From contig NZ_KZ454936.1 in the NCBI RefSeq assembly GCF_002797315.1, forward strand, positions 2,985,645 through 3,049,644: 64,000 nt of DNA, given 5' to 3'. This DNA comes from Bacillus sp. FJAT-44742. Lineage in GTDB: Bacteria > Bacillota > Bacilli > Bacillales > Marinococcaceae. The position numbers and the translations under genes were made by a program. The notes under the pieces are model-generated. The model saw only the letters and a list, made by a program, of their open reading frames with translations, had not been told where the DNA came from and did no database searches. Within the stretch, counting starts at the first letter, position 1. Every line of letters starts with the position of its first letter. Positions 1 to 7,952 of this stretch are shown here, one piece after another.

Positions 1-931
1 TTGCCTGGGCTGGACGGTTAAATTTCTGTACTAATTCATCATATCGGCCTCCGCTTGAAAGGGGAAAACCAAGCTTGCTTCCATAGCCTTCAAAAACGAC
101 ACCGGTATAGTAGCTCATATGCATCACTAAATTTAAGTCAAACTTTAAATGCTCGGTCACGCCGTATCCTTCGAGAACTTCCCACAGCTGCTCCAGGTCC
201 TCAAGTGCCTTGGAGGCCTCGCCGTTATAAACAATTTCTTTCGCTTCTTCTATTTTACTGTAGCCGCCTCGGAGCTTAAGAAGACCCAGAAGACGCTTTT
301 CATCAATAGAGGAAAGAGGAAGACTCTTTACATGGTGGCGGTATCCTACGTAGTTCTTTTCATATAAGTAACGACGAAGAACGCCTGCCCGCTCCTCGCT
401 GCCTACAACATCAAGCAGAAGGGCATTCACATAGCCAATATGGCCAACGGCTACTTGAAAGTTTTCCAATCCCGCTTCTTTTAGAGCGGCAATCATTAAT
501 GCAATAACTTCTCCATCTGCACTTGCCGTGCCATCTCCAACAAGCTCTACACCCATTTGTTCAAACTCTGCCGGGCGTCCTCCTTCACGCTGCTGGGCAC
601 GAAACAAATGAGTTTGATAGGAAAGACGCAAAGGGAAAGGCTGATCCTTTAGACTGGAGCCGGCAACTCTTGCAATCGGAGCGGTCATATCAGGTCTAAG
701 GACCAGAGTGTTCCCTTGCTGATCAAGAAGCTTAAACAGCTGCTGGTCTAGAATTGCTGAGGCATCGCCTACAGTATCGTAGTATTCTAACGTCGGTGTC
801 TCTATCGGTCGGTAACCCCAGCGCTCAGTTTCTGCTTCCACCTTTTTGCTTATGTTCCGTTTCGTTTCGTAGAAGGCCGGGAGGGTATCTCGCATTCCAA
901 GAGGTTTTTCAAACATAAAGGGTTTGCTCAT
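1..931 (-). CDS. hisZ: ATP phosphoribosyltransferase regulatory subunit HisZ (3' end beyond window)
   Basis: HisZ is the histidyl-tRNA-synthetase-like subunit that partners short-form HisG in the first step of histidine biosynthesis. The frame opens at an ATG at 931, behind AAAGGAGCG, and runs without a stop to the left edge, giving about 310 residues. The N-terminus (MSKPFMFEKPLGMRDTLP) and class II synthetase-like motifs LVLRPDMTAPIARVA and FRAQQREGGRPAEFEQMGVE are visible. The end of the visible part has SSGGRYDELV. HisZ and HisS share the catalytic-domain fold. The adjacency to yvoF matches B. subtilis hisZ and the visible sequence lacks a recognisable anticodon-binding domain, so HisZ is preferred over HisS. 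The C-terminus cannot be assessed. Confidence 0.9.
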   Translation of the reverse strand, partial: MSKPFMFEKPLGMRDTLPAFYETKRNISKKVEAETERWGYRPIETPTLEYYDTVGDASAILDQQLFKLLDQQGNTLVLRPDMTAPIARVAGSSLKDQPFPLRLSYQTHLFRAQQREGGRPAEFEQMGVELVGDGTASADGEVIALMIAALKEAGLENFQVAVGHIGYVNALLLDVVGSEERAGVLRRYLYEKNYVGYRHHVKSLPLSSIDEKRLLGLLKLRGGYSKIEEAKEIVYNGEASKALEDLEQLWEVLEGYGVTEHLKFDLNLVMHMSYYTGVVFEGYGSKLGFPLSSGGRYDELVQKFNRPAQA

Positions 932-1074
932 TTGTGTGTCGCTCCTTTGGGCTGAAGATATTGGGCAGCAGGCTGTGTGAGCCTGTATGTAGTCAAATCT
1001 TTATTAAAATGCCAAGAACTGCTGCATACGCAGTTTCAGCATATTTTTCCATGCACTGTTTTTCACCTAGATAA

Positions 1075-1103
1075 ATCATAGATAGGATTTCCTATATAAT
1101 CAA
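1075..1103 (-). promoter_or_regulatory. Probable sigma-A promoter for hisZ
   Basis: On the minus strand a −35 TTGATT (1098-1103) and a −10 TATGAT (1075-1080) are separated by exactly 17 bp, about 145 nt upstream of the hisZ start. The long leader contains no T-box specifier or antiterminator core that I can recognise. Confidence 0.5.
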
Positions 1104-1211
1104 ATGTTTGCTTGGTTCTTTATCGCGTTTTGCTTTAGTTCGCTAATGTACTATCGAGATAAAGAGCATAGGTGTAGTGTACACACCTTTTGTTGCATCG
1201 TCAAGAGACCG

Positions 1212-1409
1212 GGGGCCTGGCACCCCGACTTACTGTAATATTTTTAATTTGGTTTTTCCTATCTTTTCGGCCTTTCTCACGTTTTCTTTATTACAACCCG
1301 CTGGGGGTGCCTGGCACCGTTACATGCCGTAATATTTTAATTGCAGTTTCCCTCTTATATCAGCGTTCTTCTCAATTTAATATTACAATCCTCTGCGGTG
1401 CCTGGCACC
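1212..1409. repeat. REP/MITE-like array, three GGTGCCTGGCACC cores
   Basis: Cores lie at 1212-1224 (one mismatch), 1306-1318 and 1397-1409, spaced 94 and 91 bp. All have a central T. TTACA and ATTACA motifs lie between the second and third cores. The array fills most of the gap between hisZ and yvoF, and the last core is 46 bp beyond the yvoF stop. The rest of the 932-1455 interval holds the hisZ promoter and leader. No gene is visible. Confidence 0.8.
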
Positions 1410-1436
1410 CCTTCCCAATGGAATGGCAATCTCCAC

Positions 1437-1474
1437 AAAAAAAGCGAAGGCTTGTCTAATCAAGTCCCTCGCTT
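1437..1474 (-). terminator. Rho-independent terminator overlapping the end of yvoF
   Basis: On the minus strand AGCGAGGGACTTG pairs imperfectly with CAAGCCTTCGCT around a short loop and is followed by a run of seven T. The yvoF stop codon lies inside the hairpin. It would end the hprK-lgt-yvoD-ppaX-yvoF transcript. Confidence 0.75.
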
Positions 1475-1971
1475 CGTTCTTCCAATTGTTCTTTTGTGTA
1501 TATCACTTTCATCGGGTTTCCCCCGACAAAGCTTCCCGCCGGGACATCCTTATGCACGAGAGTGGCTGCTGAAACGATAGCACCATCACCAATGGTCACA
1601 CCCGGCAGAATTGTTGTGTTTGCCCCGATCAATACCTCATCCCCAATTTTCACATCGCCCAGACGGTATTCTTTAATCAAATACTCATGAGCCAAAATTG
1701 TTGTATTGTAACCGATAACGGTGTTTCGCCCCACTGAAATTTTTTCAGGGAACATCACATCAAGCATGACCATCAAGGCAAAGGACGTTTCTTTTCCTAC
1801 CTCCATGCCAAGAAACCTTTTGTAAAGCCAGTTTTTCATAGGGAGAAAAGGAGTGTACCTCGCCATTTGAATAACGATAAAATTCTTGGATACTTTCCAA
1901 AACGGGACCGTCTTATAGACTTGCCAGAGTGAATTTGCCTCTTTTACAGAATAACGGTCCGTTTTCCTCAT
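1456..1971 (-). CDS. yvoF: Hexapeptide-repeat acyltransferase, YvoF-like
   Basis: This 171-residue protein has the left-handed beta-helix pattern of trimeric acyl/acetyltransferases. Imperfect hexapeptide repeats run from about residue 75 (ISVGRNTVIGYNTTI) through IGDEVLIGANTTILPGVTIGDGA to VHKDVPAGSFVGGNPMKVI, the usual end of the coil. Family members transfer acetyl groups to sugars or other small acceptors. The substrate here is unknown. The start ATG overlaps the ppaX stop as ATGA, showing translational coupling. The position after hprK, lgt, yvoD and ppaX matches B. subtilis yvoF, so the name rests on both synteny and fold. Confidence 0.87.
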   Translation of the reverse strand: MRKTDRYSVKEANSLWQVYKTVPFWKVSKNFIVIQMARYTPFLPMKNWLYKRFLGMEVGKETSFALMVMLDVMFPEKISVGRNTVIGYNTTILAHEYLIKEYRLGDVKIGDEVLIGANTTILPGVTIGDGAIVSAATLVHKDVPAGSFVGGNPMKVIYTKEQLEERSEGLD

Positions 1972-2615
1972 CGTACTCGAACTCCTACATACTTCAGCAG
2001 ATCAGGCATCTTTTCAAGCATAAGATCCGGCTTAAAGGAGCTGAGATGTTCTTTTCCTTTAATAGACCAGGCTACTCCTGCCGTGTACGTCCCTGCATTC
2101 TGGCCGCCGAGAATATCATAATGACTGTCGCCTACCATTAGAGTGTTATCCGGCTTGGATCCAAGAGCCTTCATCGCTTGATTTAAAGGTTCCGGGTTTG
2201 GTTTCACTTCCTCCACATCGTCAAACGTCACAATGCTGGAAAAATAAGGGCTGAGACCCATCACTTCAATACCCATTAAAGCTGTCTGCTTTCGTTTTGT
2301 GGTCACCACAGCTAATTTAAAGCCTTCATTGTGAAGAGTATCCACAGTTTCCTGAACTCCTTCATACTCTTCAATCAGTTCATCGTGGAAAGCAAGGTTA
2401 TGCTGTCGATACATTTCTATCATTTCTTCCGCTCGCTCAGGATCGACCTTTCGAAAGCTTTCAGTTAAAGGTGGTCCGATAAACTGAATAATATCCTCTC
2501 GCCCATATGTTCCTGGCTTGTAATGATCCAGTGTATGTTTAAAGGAAGAAATAATTAACTCGTTTGTATTAACCAACGTTCCGTCCAAGTCAAATAAAAT
2601 CGTATTAATATTCAT
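1968..2615 (-). CDS. ppaX: Pyrophosphatase PpaX (HAD family)
   Basis: PpaX hydrolyses the pyrophosphate released when HPr kinase/phosphorylase dephosphorylates Ser46-P HPr by phosphorolysis. HAD motifs are present: FDLDGTLVNTN near the N-terminus with the nucleophile Asp and acid Asp, VVTTKR for motif II, KPNPEP with the Lys, and MVGDSHYD for the metal-binding motif. The start was set at the ATG at 2615 (MNINTILFDLDG), about 10 nt behind AAAGGA. This gives 215 residues, the usual size. The reading frame stays open 21 codons further upstream, but that stretch is shared with yvoD. It overlaps yvoD by 11 bp and yvoF by 4 bp, and lies three genes after hprK, its functional partner. Confidence 0.92.
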   Translation of the reverse strand: MNINTILFDLDGTLVNTNELIISSFKHTLDHYKPGTYGREDIIQFIGPPLTESFRKVDPERAEEMIEMYRQHNLAFHDELIEEYEGVQETVDTLHNEGFKLAVVTTKRKQTALMGIEVMGLSPYFSSIVTFDDVEEVKPNPEPLNQAMKALGSKPDNTLMVGDSHYDILGGQNAGTYTAGVAWSIKGKEHLSSFKPDLMLEKMPDLLKYVGVRVR

Positions 2616-3600
2616 AGGATGTGGTTTCCTTTCCGGCAAATTCTTGTTTTTTCTCCACCCGGTTCCAAATGTAAGCAATGATCATTGTCAGAATAATTGC
2701 AGTAACCAGCCTGATAATAAGAAGAGGAAGAACAGGTATGCCAAGAGGAATAAATATTAGTGTATCCTCTATGACAGCATGACAGGCCACAAGAAATATA
2801 AAGACCAGGTATAAATCCTTTTTCTTTACTTTATCCTCTTTTGCAGCCTGGATCATCACCCCTGCCCCAAAAGCAAGCCCAAACAAAAGCCCTGAAGCCA
2901 ATGTGGTGGAAGTATTTTCCCTAATTCCAAGCATCCTGGTAAAGGGAGACATCCACCGTGAAAAGACTTGCAGCCAGTTAAGGTCTTTCATAATCTGTAC
3001 AAAAATCATGATAGGGATAACAATCAAAGCAATTTGTATAATTCCCAATGTAGCGCTGGAAACCCCCTGCCAGATGACTCCCATCCAGCCATCTACCTCA
3101 GGCTGGCTCGTTCCTGATACAAACCCGTATTGAGCCTGTTCTCCTCCCCCCTGCCAGAGCCAGTGAATCATTAAAGCAGAGAAAAAAGCAAGCCCAAGGC
3201 GAACCGCCAGAACGACAGACATCCGTATGCCTATTTTTACCGCTACGGCCGATTCTACAAAAAGATTATGAGAAAAAGACAGCATCACAGCAAGGATAAA
3301 GACTTCCTTAACTGTGAGATCCATGGTTAAAATGGCACCAATCGCAGCATATAAATTCAGTACATTTCCTAAAACAAGAGGAATGGCAGCTTCACCAGGA
3401 AGCCCAATCCACCCCATCATAGGAGCAAGTATACGCGCGATCCAATCAAGAACAGGTGTATAGCTTAAAATGGTTACGATCAGTGTAATGGGAAAAATAA
3501 TTTTCCCTAACGTCCAAGAAGTCTGTAGACCAACCAGTAACCCTTTTTTCAATGTTTGCCACAAAGTTCTACCACCTGCCTTTTGCCTTTCGAAATTCAC
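2605..3600 (-). CDS. yvoD: Membrane protein with nucleoside-recognition (GATE) domains, YvoD-like
   Basis: This 331-residue integral membrane protein has about eight hydrophobic segments. Its two halves both look like Gate/nucleoside-recognition domains (GKIIFPITLIVTIL in the first; SATLGIIQIALIVIPIMI and GLLFGLAFGAGVMIQ in the second). Proteins of this family are found in transporters and sporulation membrane complexes; the function of YvoD is not established. It sits between lgt and ppaX as in B. subtilis. The ATG at 3600 has only a weak ribosome-binding site. A TTG at 3564 (LWQTLKKG) has AGGTGG seven bases upstream and would give a start closer to the B. subtilis protein, so the N-terminus is uncertain. 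Confidence 0.85.
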   Translation of the reverse strand: MNFERQKAGGRTLWQTLKKGLLVGLQTSWTLGKIIFPITLIVTILSYTPVLDWIARILAPMMGWIGLPGEAAIPLVLGNVLNLYAAIGAILTMDLTVKEVFILAVMLSFSHNLFVESAVAVKIGIRMSVVLAVRLGLAFFSALMIHWLWQGGGEQAQYGFVSGTSQPEVDGWMGVIWQGVSSATLGIIQIALIVIPIMIFVQIMKDLNWLQVFSRWMSPFTRMLGIRENTSTTLASGLLFGLAFGAGVMIQAAKEDKVKKKDLYLVFIFLVACHAVIEDTLIFIPLGIPVLPLLIIRLVTAIILTMIIAYIWNRVEKKQEFAGKETTSYEY

Positions 3601-3624
3601 TCATCCAGCCTGATCGGGGGCTTC

Positions 3625-4503
3625 TTATTTTTTCTTTTTCTTTTTGGTCGTTTTCTTTTTACCGTTACTTGTTTTCTTAGGGGCTTCCGCTTCATCATCT
3701 AAATACCGTGTATCGGCGTATCCCTTTTTCCTTCTGTACCAGATCAGGAAAATTGAACCTGCGATCAATACGAGAGAAACTACCTGTGCCGTACGGAGGA
3801 GATCAAAAATCATTAGGCTGTCTGTACGCAGACCTTCAATAAAGAAGCGTCCTACTGAATACAGGATGAGATAGGAAAAGAACATCTCACCTTGTCGCAG
3901 ATTTACCCGGCGGAGCCAGAGAAGAATCGCCAGGACAAGTAGATTCCATAAGGATTCATATAAAAAAGTTGGATGGTAATACGTACCGTCTATATACATC
4001 TGATTAATAATAAAATCAGGAATCATTAAGCCTTCCAGAAACTCTCTTGTCACCGGGCCGCCATGGGCCTCCTGGTTCATGAAGTTACCCCATCGCCCAA
4101 CGGCCTGTGCAAGGATAATTCCCGGCACAACCAGGTCAGTCAGCCTCCAGAAGGAAACGCCTCTCTTTTTCGCAAAAACATAGACGGTGATAAAGGCACC
4201 AATCAAACCACCATGAATGGCAAGCCCGCCTTCCCAGATCGCAAATGCGCGAAGGGGTTCATGAATATAGGTTTGCCATTCAAATATCACATAATAAATT
4301 CGTGCTGAAACGATTGCTATCGGAAACGCCCAAAGGAGCAAATCTGCAAACATATCCTTTGGCAGTCCTCTTTTTTCAAATTCCCGTGAAACAAGGAGGT
4401 ACCCTAAAAAGGCACCAATCCCTATTAGAAGTCCATACCAATGCACGGTAAGGGGACCAATTTCAAATGCTACGCGGTCATAAGGCTGCGCTGTAAAAAT
4501 CAT
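3625..4503 (-). CDS. lgt: Prolipoprotein diacylglyceryl transferase
   Basis: Lgt transfers diacylglycerol from phosphatidylglycerol to the lipobox cysteine of prolipoproteins in the membrane, the first step of lipoprotein maturation. The window itself encodes several substrates (the TAXI SBP, CccB and two acidic lipoproteins). The protein is 292 residues with about seven membrane segments. It carries the family signature [14 protein letters not shown] at 136-149 and the HGGLIGAF motif near 97. The C-terminal 30 residues form a Lys/Thr-rich cytoplasmic tail that is longer and more basic than usual. The start ATG follows GAGGTGTCA. It is directly downstream of hprK as in B. subtilis. Confidence 0.95.
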   Translation of the reverse strand: MIFTAQPYDRVAFEIGPLTVHWYGLLIGIGAFLGYLLVSREFEKRGLPKDMFADLLLWAFPIAIVSARIYYVIFEWQTYIHEPLRAFAIWEGGLAIHGGLIGAFITVYVFAKKRGVSFWRLTDLVVPGIILAQAVGRWGNFMNQEAHGGPVTREFLEGLMIPDFIINQMYIDGTYYHPTFLYESLWNLLVLAILLWLRRVNLRQGEMFFSYLILYSVGRFFIEGLRTDSLMIFDLLRTAQVVSLVLIAGSIFLIWYRRKKGYADTRYLDDEAEAPKKTSNGKKKTTKKKKKK

Positions 4504-4666
4504 ATTCGTGACACCTCTGTTCTACAATCACTTTACGTACTTGTTTTATCGGTTTCCTGCTTTCATTATGCTTCCATCCGATGCTGACAAGAGTCAGAGC
4601 CTACCCTTTTATGACCAAAGCGAACACCGGTTTTTTCTTAACATAAAAAACGAGGAAGATTTGGGT

Positions 4667-5599
4667 TTAATAATCCTGCTCGCCTTCCTCAATCACGTCC
4701 GTCAGTCTTTCAGAAAATTTTTCGGCTGTATTAATCCCCATCCGCTTCAAACGGAAGTTCATGGCAGCCACTTCAACGATAACAGCAAGGTTTCGTCCTG
4801 GTCGCACAGGAATGGTATAGATAGGTACTTCAGTATCAATAATTTTCATTGTGTTTTCTTCTATCCCAAGCCGGTCATAAGCCTTGGTCTGATCCCAGAG
4901 CTCCAGGTTAATTACCAACGCCACACGCTTAAATGGCCGAACGGCTCCCGCGCCAAACAGAGTCATGACATCAATAATGCCCAGTCCGCGAATTTCAAGT
5001 AAATGCTGAATTAATTCAGGTGCTCTTCCTATTAATGTTGTCCCGTGCTCCTGACGAATTTCCACGGAGTCATCAGCTACCAGGCGGTGTCCTCTGCGGA
5101 CAAGGTCAAGAGCTGTTTCACTTTTACCTACTCCACTTGCTCCTGTTAGTAAAACCCCGATCCCGTATATATCCACAAGGACCCCATGAATGGCAGTAGA
5201 CTTGGCAAGCCGCGCTTCCAGGAAGTTTGTAATCTGACTGCTCAGCCTTGTCGTAGTCGTTGCGGAGCTCATGATCGGAACTCCCGTCCTTTGTGAAGCT
5301 GCAAGTAATTCATCAGGTGCTTCAATCCCTCGGGAAATAACGATCCCTGGTGTGTCATATGTACAAAGCTTTTCCATTCGGTCCTGCTTTTCCTGCTGAG
5401 TCAGCTGCTGGAAAAATGAGAGCTCGGTCCGCCCAATCAGCTGAAGCCTTTTCGCCGGATAGTATGTAAAGTAACCGGCCATCTCCATTCCCGGCCTTGA
5501 TATATCACTCGTCGTAATAGCCCTGTAGAGCCCGTCTTCGCCACTTAATAACGTTAAATTGAAATGCTCGATCAAGTCATTGGCTGTTACCTTAGGCAT
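4667..5599 (-). CDS. hprK: HPr kinase/phosphorylase
   Basis: This bifunctional sensor enzyme phosphorylates HPr (and Crh) on Ser46 with ATP or PPi and reverses the reaction by phosphorolysis, which drives CcpA-dependent catabolite repression. The start is the ATG at 5599 (MPKVTANDL), seven to eight bases behind GGAGGG. An in-frame TTG at 5614 lies within this ribosome-binding site and is not used here. The product is 310 residues, the standard length. The P-loop GASGVGKSE is at about 153-161, and the HprK signature [20 protein letters not shown] is complete. It starts the hprK-lgt-yvoD-ppaX-yvoF operon. No terminator separates it from lgt. Confidence 0.96.
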   Translation of the reverse strand: MPKVTANDLIEHFNLTLLSGEDGLYRAITTSDISRPGMEMAGYFTYYPAKRLQLIGRTELSFFQQLTQQEKQDRMEKLCTYDTPGIVISRGIEAPDELLAASQRTGVPIMSSATTTTRLSSQITNFLEARLAKSTAIHGVLVDIYGIGVLLTGASGVGKSETALDLVRRGHRLVADDSVEIRQEHGTTLIGRAPELIQHLLEIRGLGIIDVMTLFGAGAVRPFKRVALVINLELWDQTKAYDRLGIEENTMKIIDTEVPIYTIPVRPGRNLAVIVEVAAMNFRLKRMGINTAEKFSERLTDVIEEGEQDY

Positions 5600-5818
5600 T
5601 TCCCATCCCTCCAAGCTGTATCTTGCAATATAGGATTTTTCACTTTTTCCATTGTAGCATGAAATATTGAAAATGTAATAAGAACGAAAAGGGCGTTGCC
5701 CCGTTTTAATTAAACGTTTGTTTGAAACTCCCTAGCCGCCTTTCATAGAAGGATCGGAGGCTTTATCCTGGTAACCCCTCCACAAGTGGATCACATTTCC
5801 CTACATTGGCTTTCTATC

Positions 5819-5856
5819 AAAAAAAGCGTGAAAGCTTTTCAAGGCCTTCACGCTTT
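5819..5856 (-). terminator. Terminator after yvlD
   Basis: AAAGCGTGAA and TTTCACGCTTT form a stem on the minus strand, with a longer loop and a following run of T, immediately behind yvlD. It separates the yvl genes from hprK. Confidence 0.75.
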
Positions 5857-5860
5857 GCTG

Positions 5861-6220
5861 CTATTTTTTTCGCAGAGGATCTACCACAAAGGAATTAATC
5901 AGAGCATTTAGTATTGCAATAATAATTGCTGCTAAAAGGGCCATCCAAAAGCTTGAAATGACAAAAGCCTCTCCCATTATTGCGGCTGTAAGCATTAACA
6001 ACCCAGCGTTAATGATAAACAAGAAAATCCCTAACGTAATAAAGGTAATAGGAAGTGTCAGGATGACTAACAGCGGCCTGATGAACGTGTTGATTATTGA
6101 CAGGATCAAGCTGGCAACAATAGCTGCCCCTATTCCAGAGAGATGAAAATACTCGCCAAAGAACCCGGCTACCGTCATTAGGACGACCGTATTGACAAGC
6201 AGGTATACAAGACACCCCAT
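5861..6220 (-). CDS. yvlD: Phage-holin-family (DUF) membrane protein, YvlD-like
   Basis: This 119-residue protein is composed almost entirely of four hydrophobic helices (for example LVYLLVNTVVLMTVAGFF and LIINAGLLMLTAAI). It belongs to the small membrane-protein family annotated as phage holin family 4 / YvlD. No biochemical role is established; synteny with yvlC and yvlB points to the envelope-stress-type yvl operon of B. subtilis. The start overlaps the yvlC stop in a TAATG arrangement, so the genes are translationally coupled. A terminator follows at once. Confidence 0.85.
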   Translation of the reverse strand: MGCLVYLLVNTVVLMTVAGFFGEYFHLSGIGAAIVASLILSIINTFIRPLLVILTLPITFITLGIFLFIINAGLLMLTAAIMGEAFVISSFWMALLAAIIIAILNALINSFVVDPLRKK

Positions 6221-6420
6221 TAAAAGGTGGCATCCTCTTCATTTGGCATAAGAAATACAAGCAGCAAGTAACCTAGAAGAAACGGTACCCCTGAAGTCAC
6301 AATAGCTAAAACGACAGTAAGTACACGGACAATCGTGGCGTCAATACCAAAATAAGCAGCCAGCCCCCCGCAGACCCCTGCAATTTTCCGATCTTCTCTC
6401 GTTCGGTACAACTTTTTCAT
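6220..6420 (-). CDS. yvlC: PspC-domain membrane protein, YvlC-like
   Basis: This 66-residue protein opens with the PspC signature (YRTREDRKIAGVCGGLAAYFGID), followed by one strong membrane segment (VLAIVTSGVPFLLGYLLLVFLMP). PspC-domain proteins take part in responses to envelope stress. In Bacillus the yvl operon is expressed under cell-envelope damage, but no such regulatory site could be identified here. The ATG is preceded by AAAAGGAGGG. It lies between yvlB (15 bp gap) and yvlD (overlap). Confidence 0.92.
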   Translation of the reverse strand: MKKLYRTREDRKIAGVCGGLAAYFGIDATIVRVLTVVLAIVTSGVPFLLGYLLLVFLMPNEEDATF

Positions 6421-6435
6421 AGGAATGCCCTCCTT

Positions 6436-7614
6436 TTACCCTTCCATGTTTTTAAGGGAGATCGACCCTGTTTTTGTACTTGCCTCAAGCCTTAATCGAG
6501 GTGATCCGCTTTGATTGGATACAAAGGTAATGGATTTTTGAACAAAATCTTTCTTCTCCTCAATGACCTCTACGTTTGGCATCGTCCAATTATAATTCCC
6601 AATGTTTGTTTTTAAAATGCCGTCAGTGCGGATCGTGGATGGGACAGTCACAAAGACACTTCCCGTGGTCGCTGCCAAATTAGCTCTCGTATCTTCAGCA
6701 ATATTCAAGCGGGCACTAATCGTCCCATTAAGTGACTCGGCTTCAACGTCCTTCATCAACGCTTCAAGCTCAATGGTCCCATGCATGGTCTGGACATCAC
6801 ACCGGTCAATTGTGCCTCCTGAAATGGTAACCGGGCCGCTGACCGTTTCCCCTTTAAACGCTTGAGCGTGGACATCATTAAAAATCATGCTGCCGTTTAC
6901 GACCTTTGCTGTCAGTGACTGCGCCTTCAGTTTTTCCCCTTTAAAATGGCCGTTAAACGTGTAAAACTGCAGGCTGGCGTAGTCCTTTTTCGGCAAATAC
7001 AAAGTCCCGTTTACTTTAATAGCTTTTGTTTTCGTATGAAAATGAAGCTCCTCTCCGGCTACTTCAAAGTCTGTTTCCTTCAAAAACTCTTCTCTTGCCT
7101 CGTCAGGATTCTTTGCTTTATAAACCTTTGCCTTTGTCTCAAGCCGTACATGAGGTTCATCCCATGATTCAATATTTAAGGACCCATTTTCCAGGGAAAC
7201 GTCTATTTTTGACTGAAACATATTTTGATGCTGGAAAATATGATTAACCTCTATATAAGAACCAAAATTGAAATCAAGATCAAGCTCTTTTATTTTTTGC
7301 AGTGTGTTTTCAATAAAATCCGAGAACTTTTTCATGCCTGGTTCTGTCTTATCTTTATCCTTATCCTTCTGCCACTGATTATACCTTTTATTACCCTCTC
7401 CCCAATCTACTTTCGTAGAGAGGTCTGACAGGTGATCAGTAATAGATTTCACTTTCTCCTTTTCGGTCGCAGAAGTTACGTTTTCTTCATTAGTTGTGCT
7501 GCTTTCCGGCTTCTTCTCTTCCTGGTTTAAGGCTTGCAGTAGTTTTGCCCCTTCTTCCGCGGAAATCTTTCCGCTTTCAACCATCTTCAATATCATCTTG
7601 CGTTCTTCTTCCAT
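6436..7614 (-). CDS. yvlB: SHOCT-like/DUF4097 protein, YvlB-like
   Basis: The 392-residue protein begins with a SHOCT-like helical module (MILKMVESGKISAEEGAKLLQAL) at about 7-30. An acidic/basic charged linker rich in Glu, Lys and Asp runs to about residue 100. The C-terminal part has the repetitive beta-strand pattern of DUF4097 (NGSLNIESWD, VVNGSMIFNDV, TGSISLK), typical of beta-helical adhesin-like domains. It has no signal peptide or membrane segment, so it is probably cytosolic or bound to YvlC/YvlD at the membrane. It is the first clear gene of the yvlB-C-D operon. The molecular function is unknown. Confidence 0.88.
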   Translation of the reverse strand: MEEERKMILKMVESGKISAEEGAKLLQALNQEEKKPESSTTNEENVTSATEKEKVKSITDHLSDLSTKVDWGEGNKRYNQWQKDKDKDKTEPGMKKFSDFIENTLQKIKELDLDFNFGSYIEVNHIFQHQNMFQSKIDVSLENGSLNIESWDEPHVRLETKAKVYKAKNPDEAREEFLKETDFEVAGEELHFHTKTKAIKVNGTLYLPKKDYASLQFYTFNGHFKGEKLKAQSLTAKVVNGSMIFNDVHAQAFKGETVSGPVTISGGTIDRCDVQTMHGTIELEALMKDVEAESLNGTISARLNIAEDTRANLAATTGSVFVTVPSTIRTDGILKTNIGNYNWTMPNVEVIEEKKDFVQKSITFVSNQSGSPRLRLEASTKTGSISLKNMEG

Positions 7615-7640
7615 GATTGATCCCTGCCCTTCCTTGCTAT

Positions 7641-7772
7641 TTAGGCCAAGCCGACAACAGATCCTTCTTCAACCTGTTTTTCTTTTATGCAGTAGTCTAC
7701 CCATTCATACGCATCATCGCCCAAGAATGTTTCAGTTTTCAAAATAGAATATAATAATTTTCTCTTTTTCAT
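7641..7772 (-). CDS. Possible small ORF or remnant of a decayed gene upstream of yvlB
   Basis: An ATG at 7772 behind AAGG opens 43 codons (MKKRKLLYSILKTETFLGDD then YEWVDYCIKEKQVEEG) ending at 7641, 27 bp before yvlB. Upstream, between about 7773 and 7860, two other frames carry protein-like stretches (VTDWLAELER; IAQELQRRYHEKEKIIIFYF) that would connect to it only through frameshifts. It may be a real small protein or the last part of a broken gene; B. subtilis has yvlA at this position. Nothing else is seen in the 338-bp interval except the uvrA terminator. Confidence 0.35.
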   Translation of the reverse strand: MKKRKLLYSILKTETFLGDDAYEWVDYCIKEKQVEEGSVVGLA

Positions 7773-7888
7773 GATACCTTCGCTGAAGTTCCTGAGCAAT
7801 ATCTTTCAAGCTCTGCCAGCCAGTCAGTTACTTTCCTGAAAGCAAACTGATCTCAGCATACAAGCAGGCACATAAAACCGGACGTATA

Positions 7889-7925
7889 TAAAAAAGGGAG
7901 AAAGCACAATCTCCTTCTCCCTCTT
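7889..7925 (-). terminator. Terminator after uvrA
   Basis: GGGAGAA and TTTCTCCC pair on the minus strand and are followed by six T, 28 bp behind the uvrA stop. Confidence 0.8.
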
Positions 7926-7952
7926 TGTTCCTTGCGGAGCAGGGAGGCTTCT

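Noticed and set aside
5599-5614. TTG start of hprK five codons upstream
   Set aside because: It lies inside the GGAGGG ribosome-binding site of the ATG at 5599, which gives the standard 310-residue protein.
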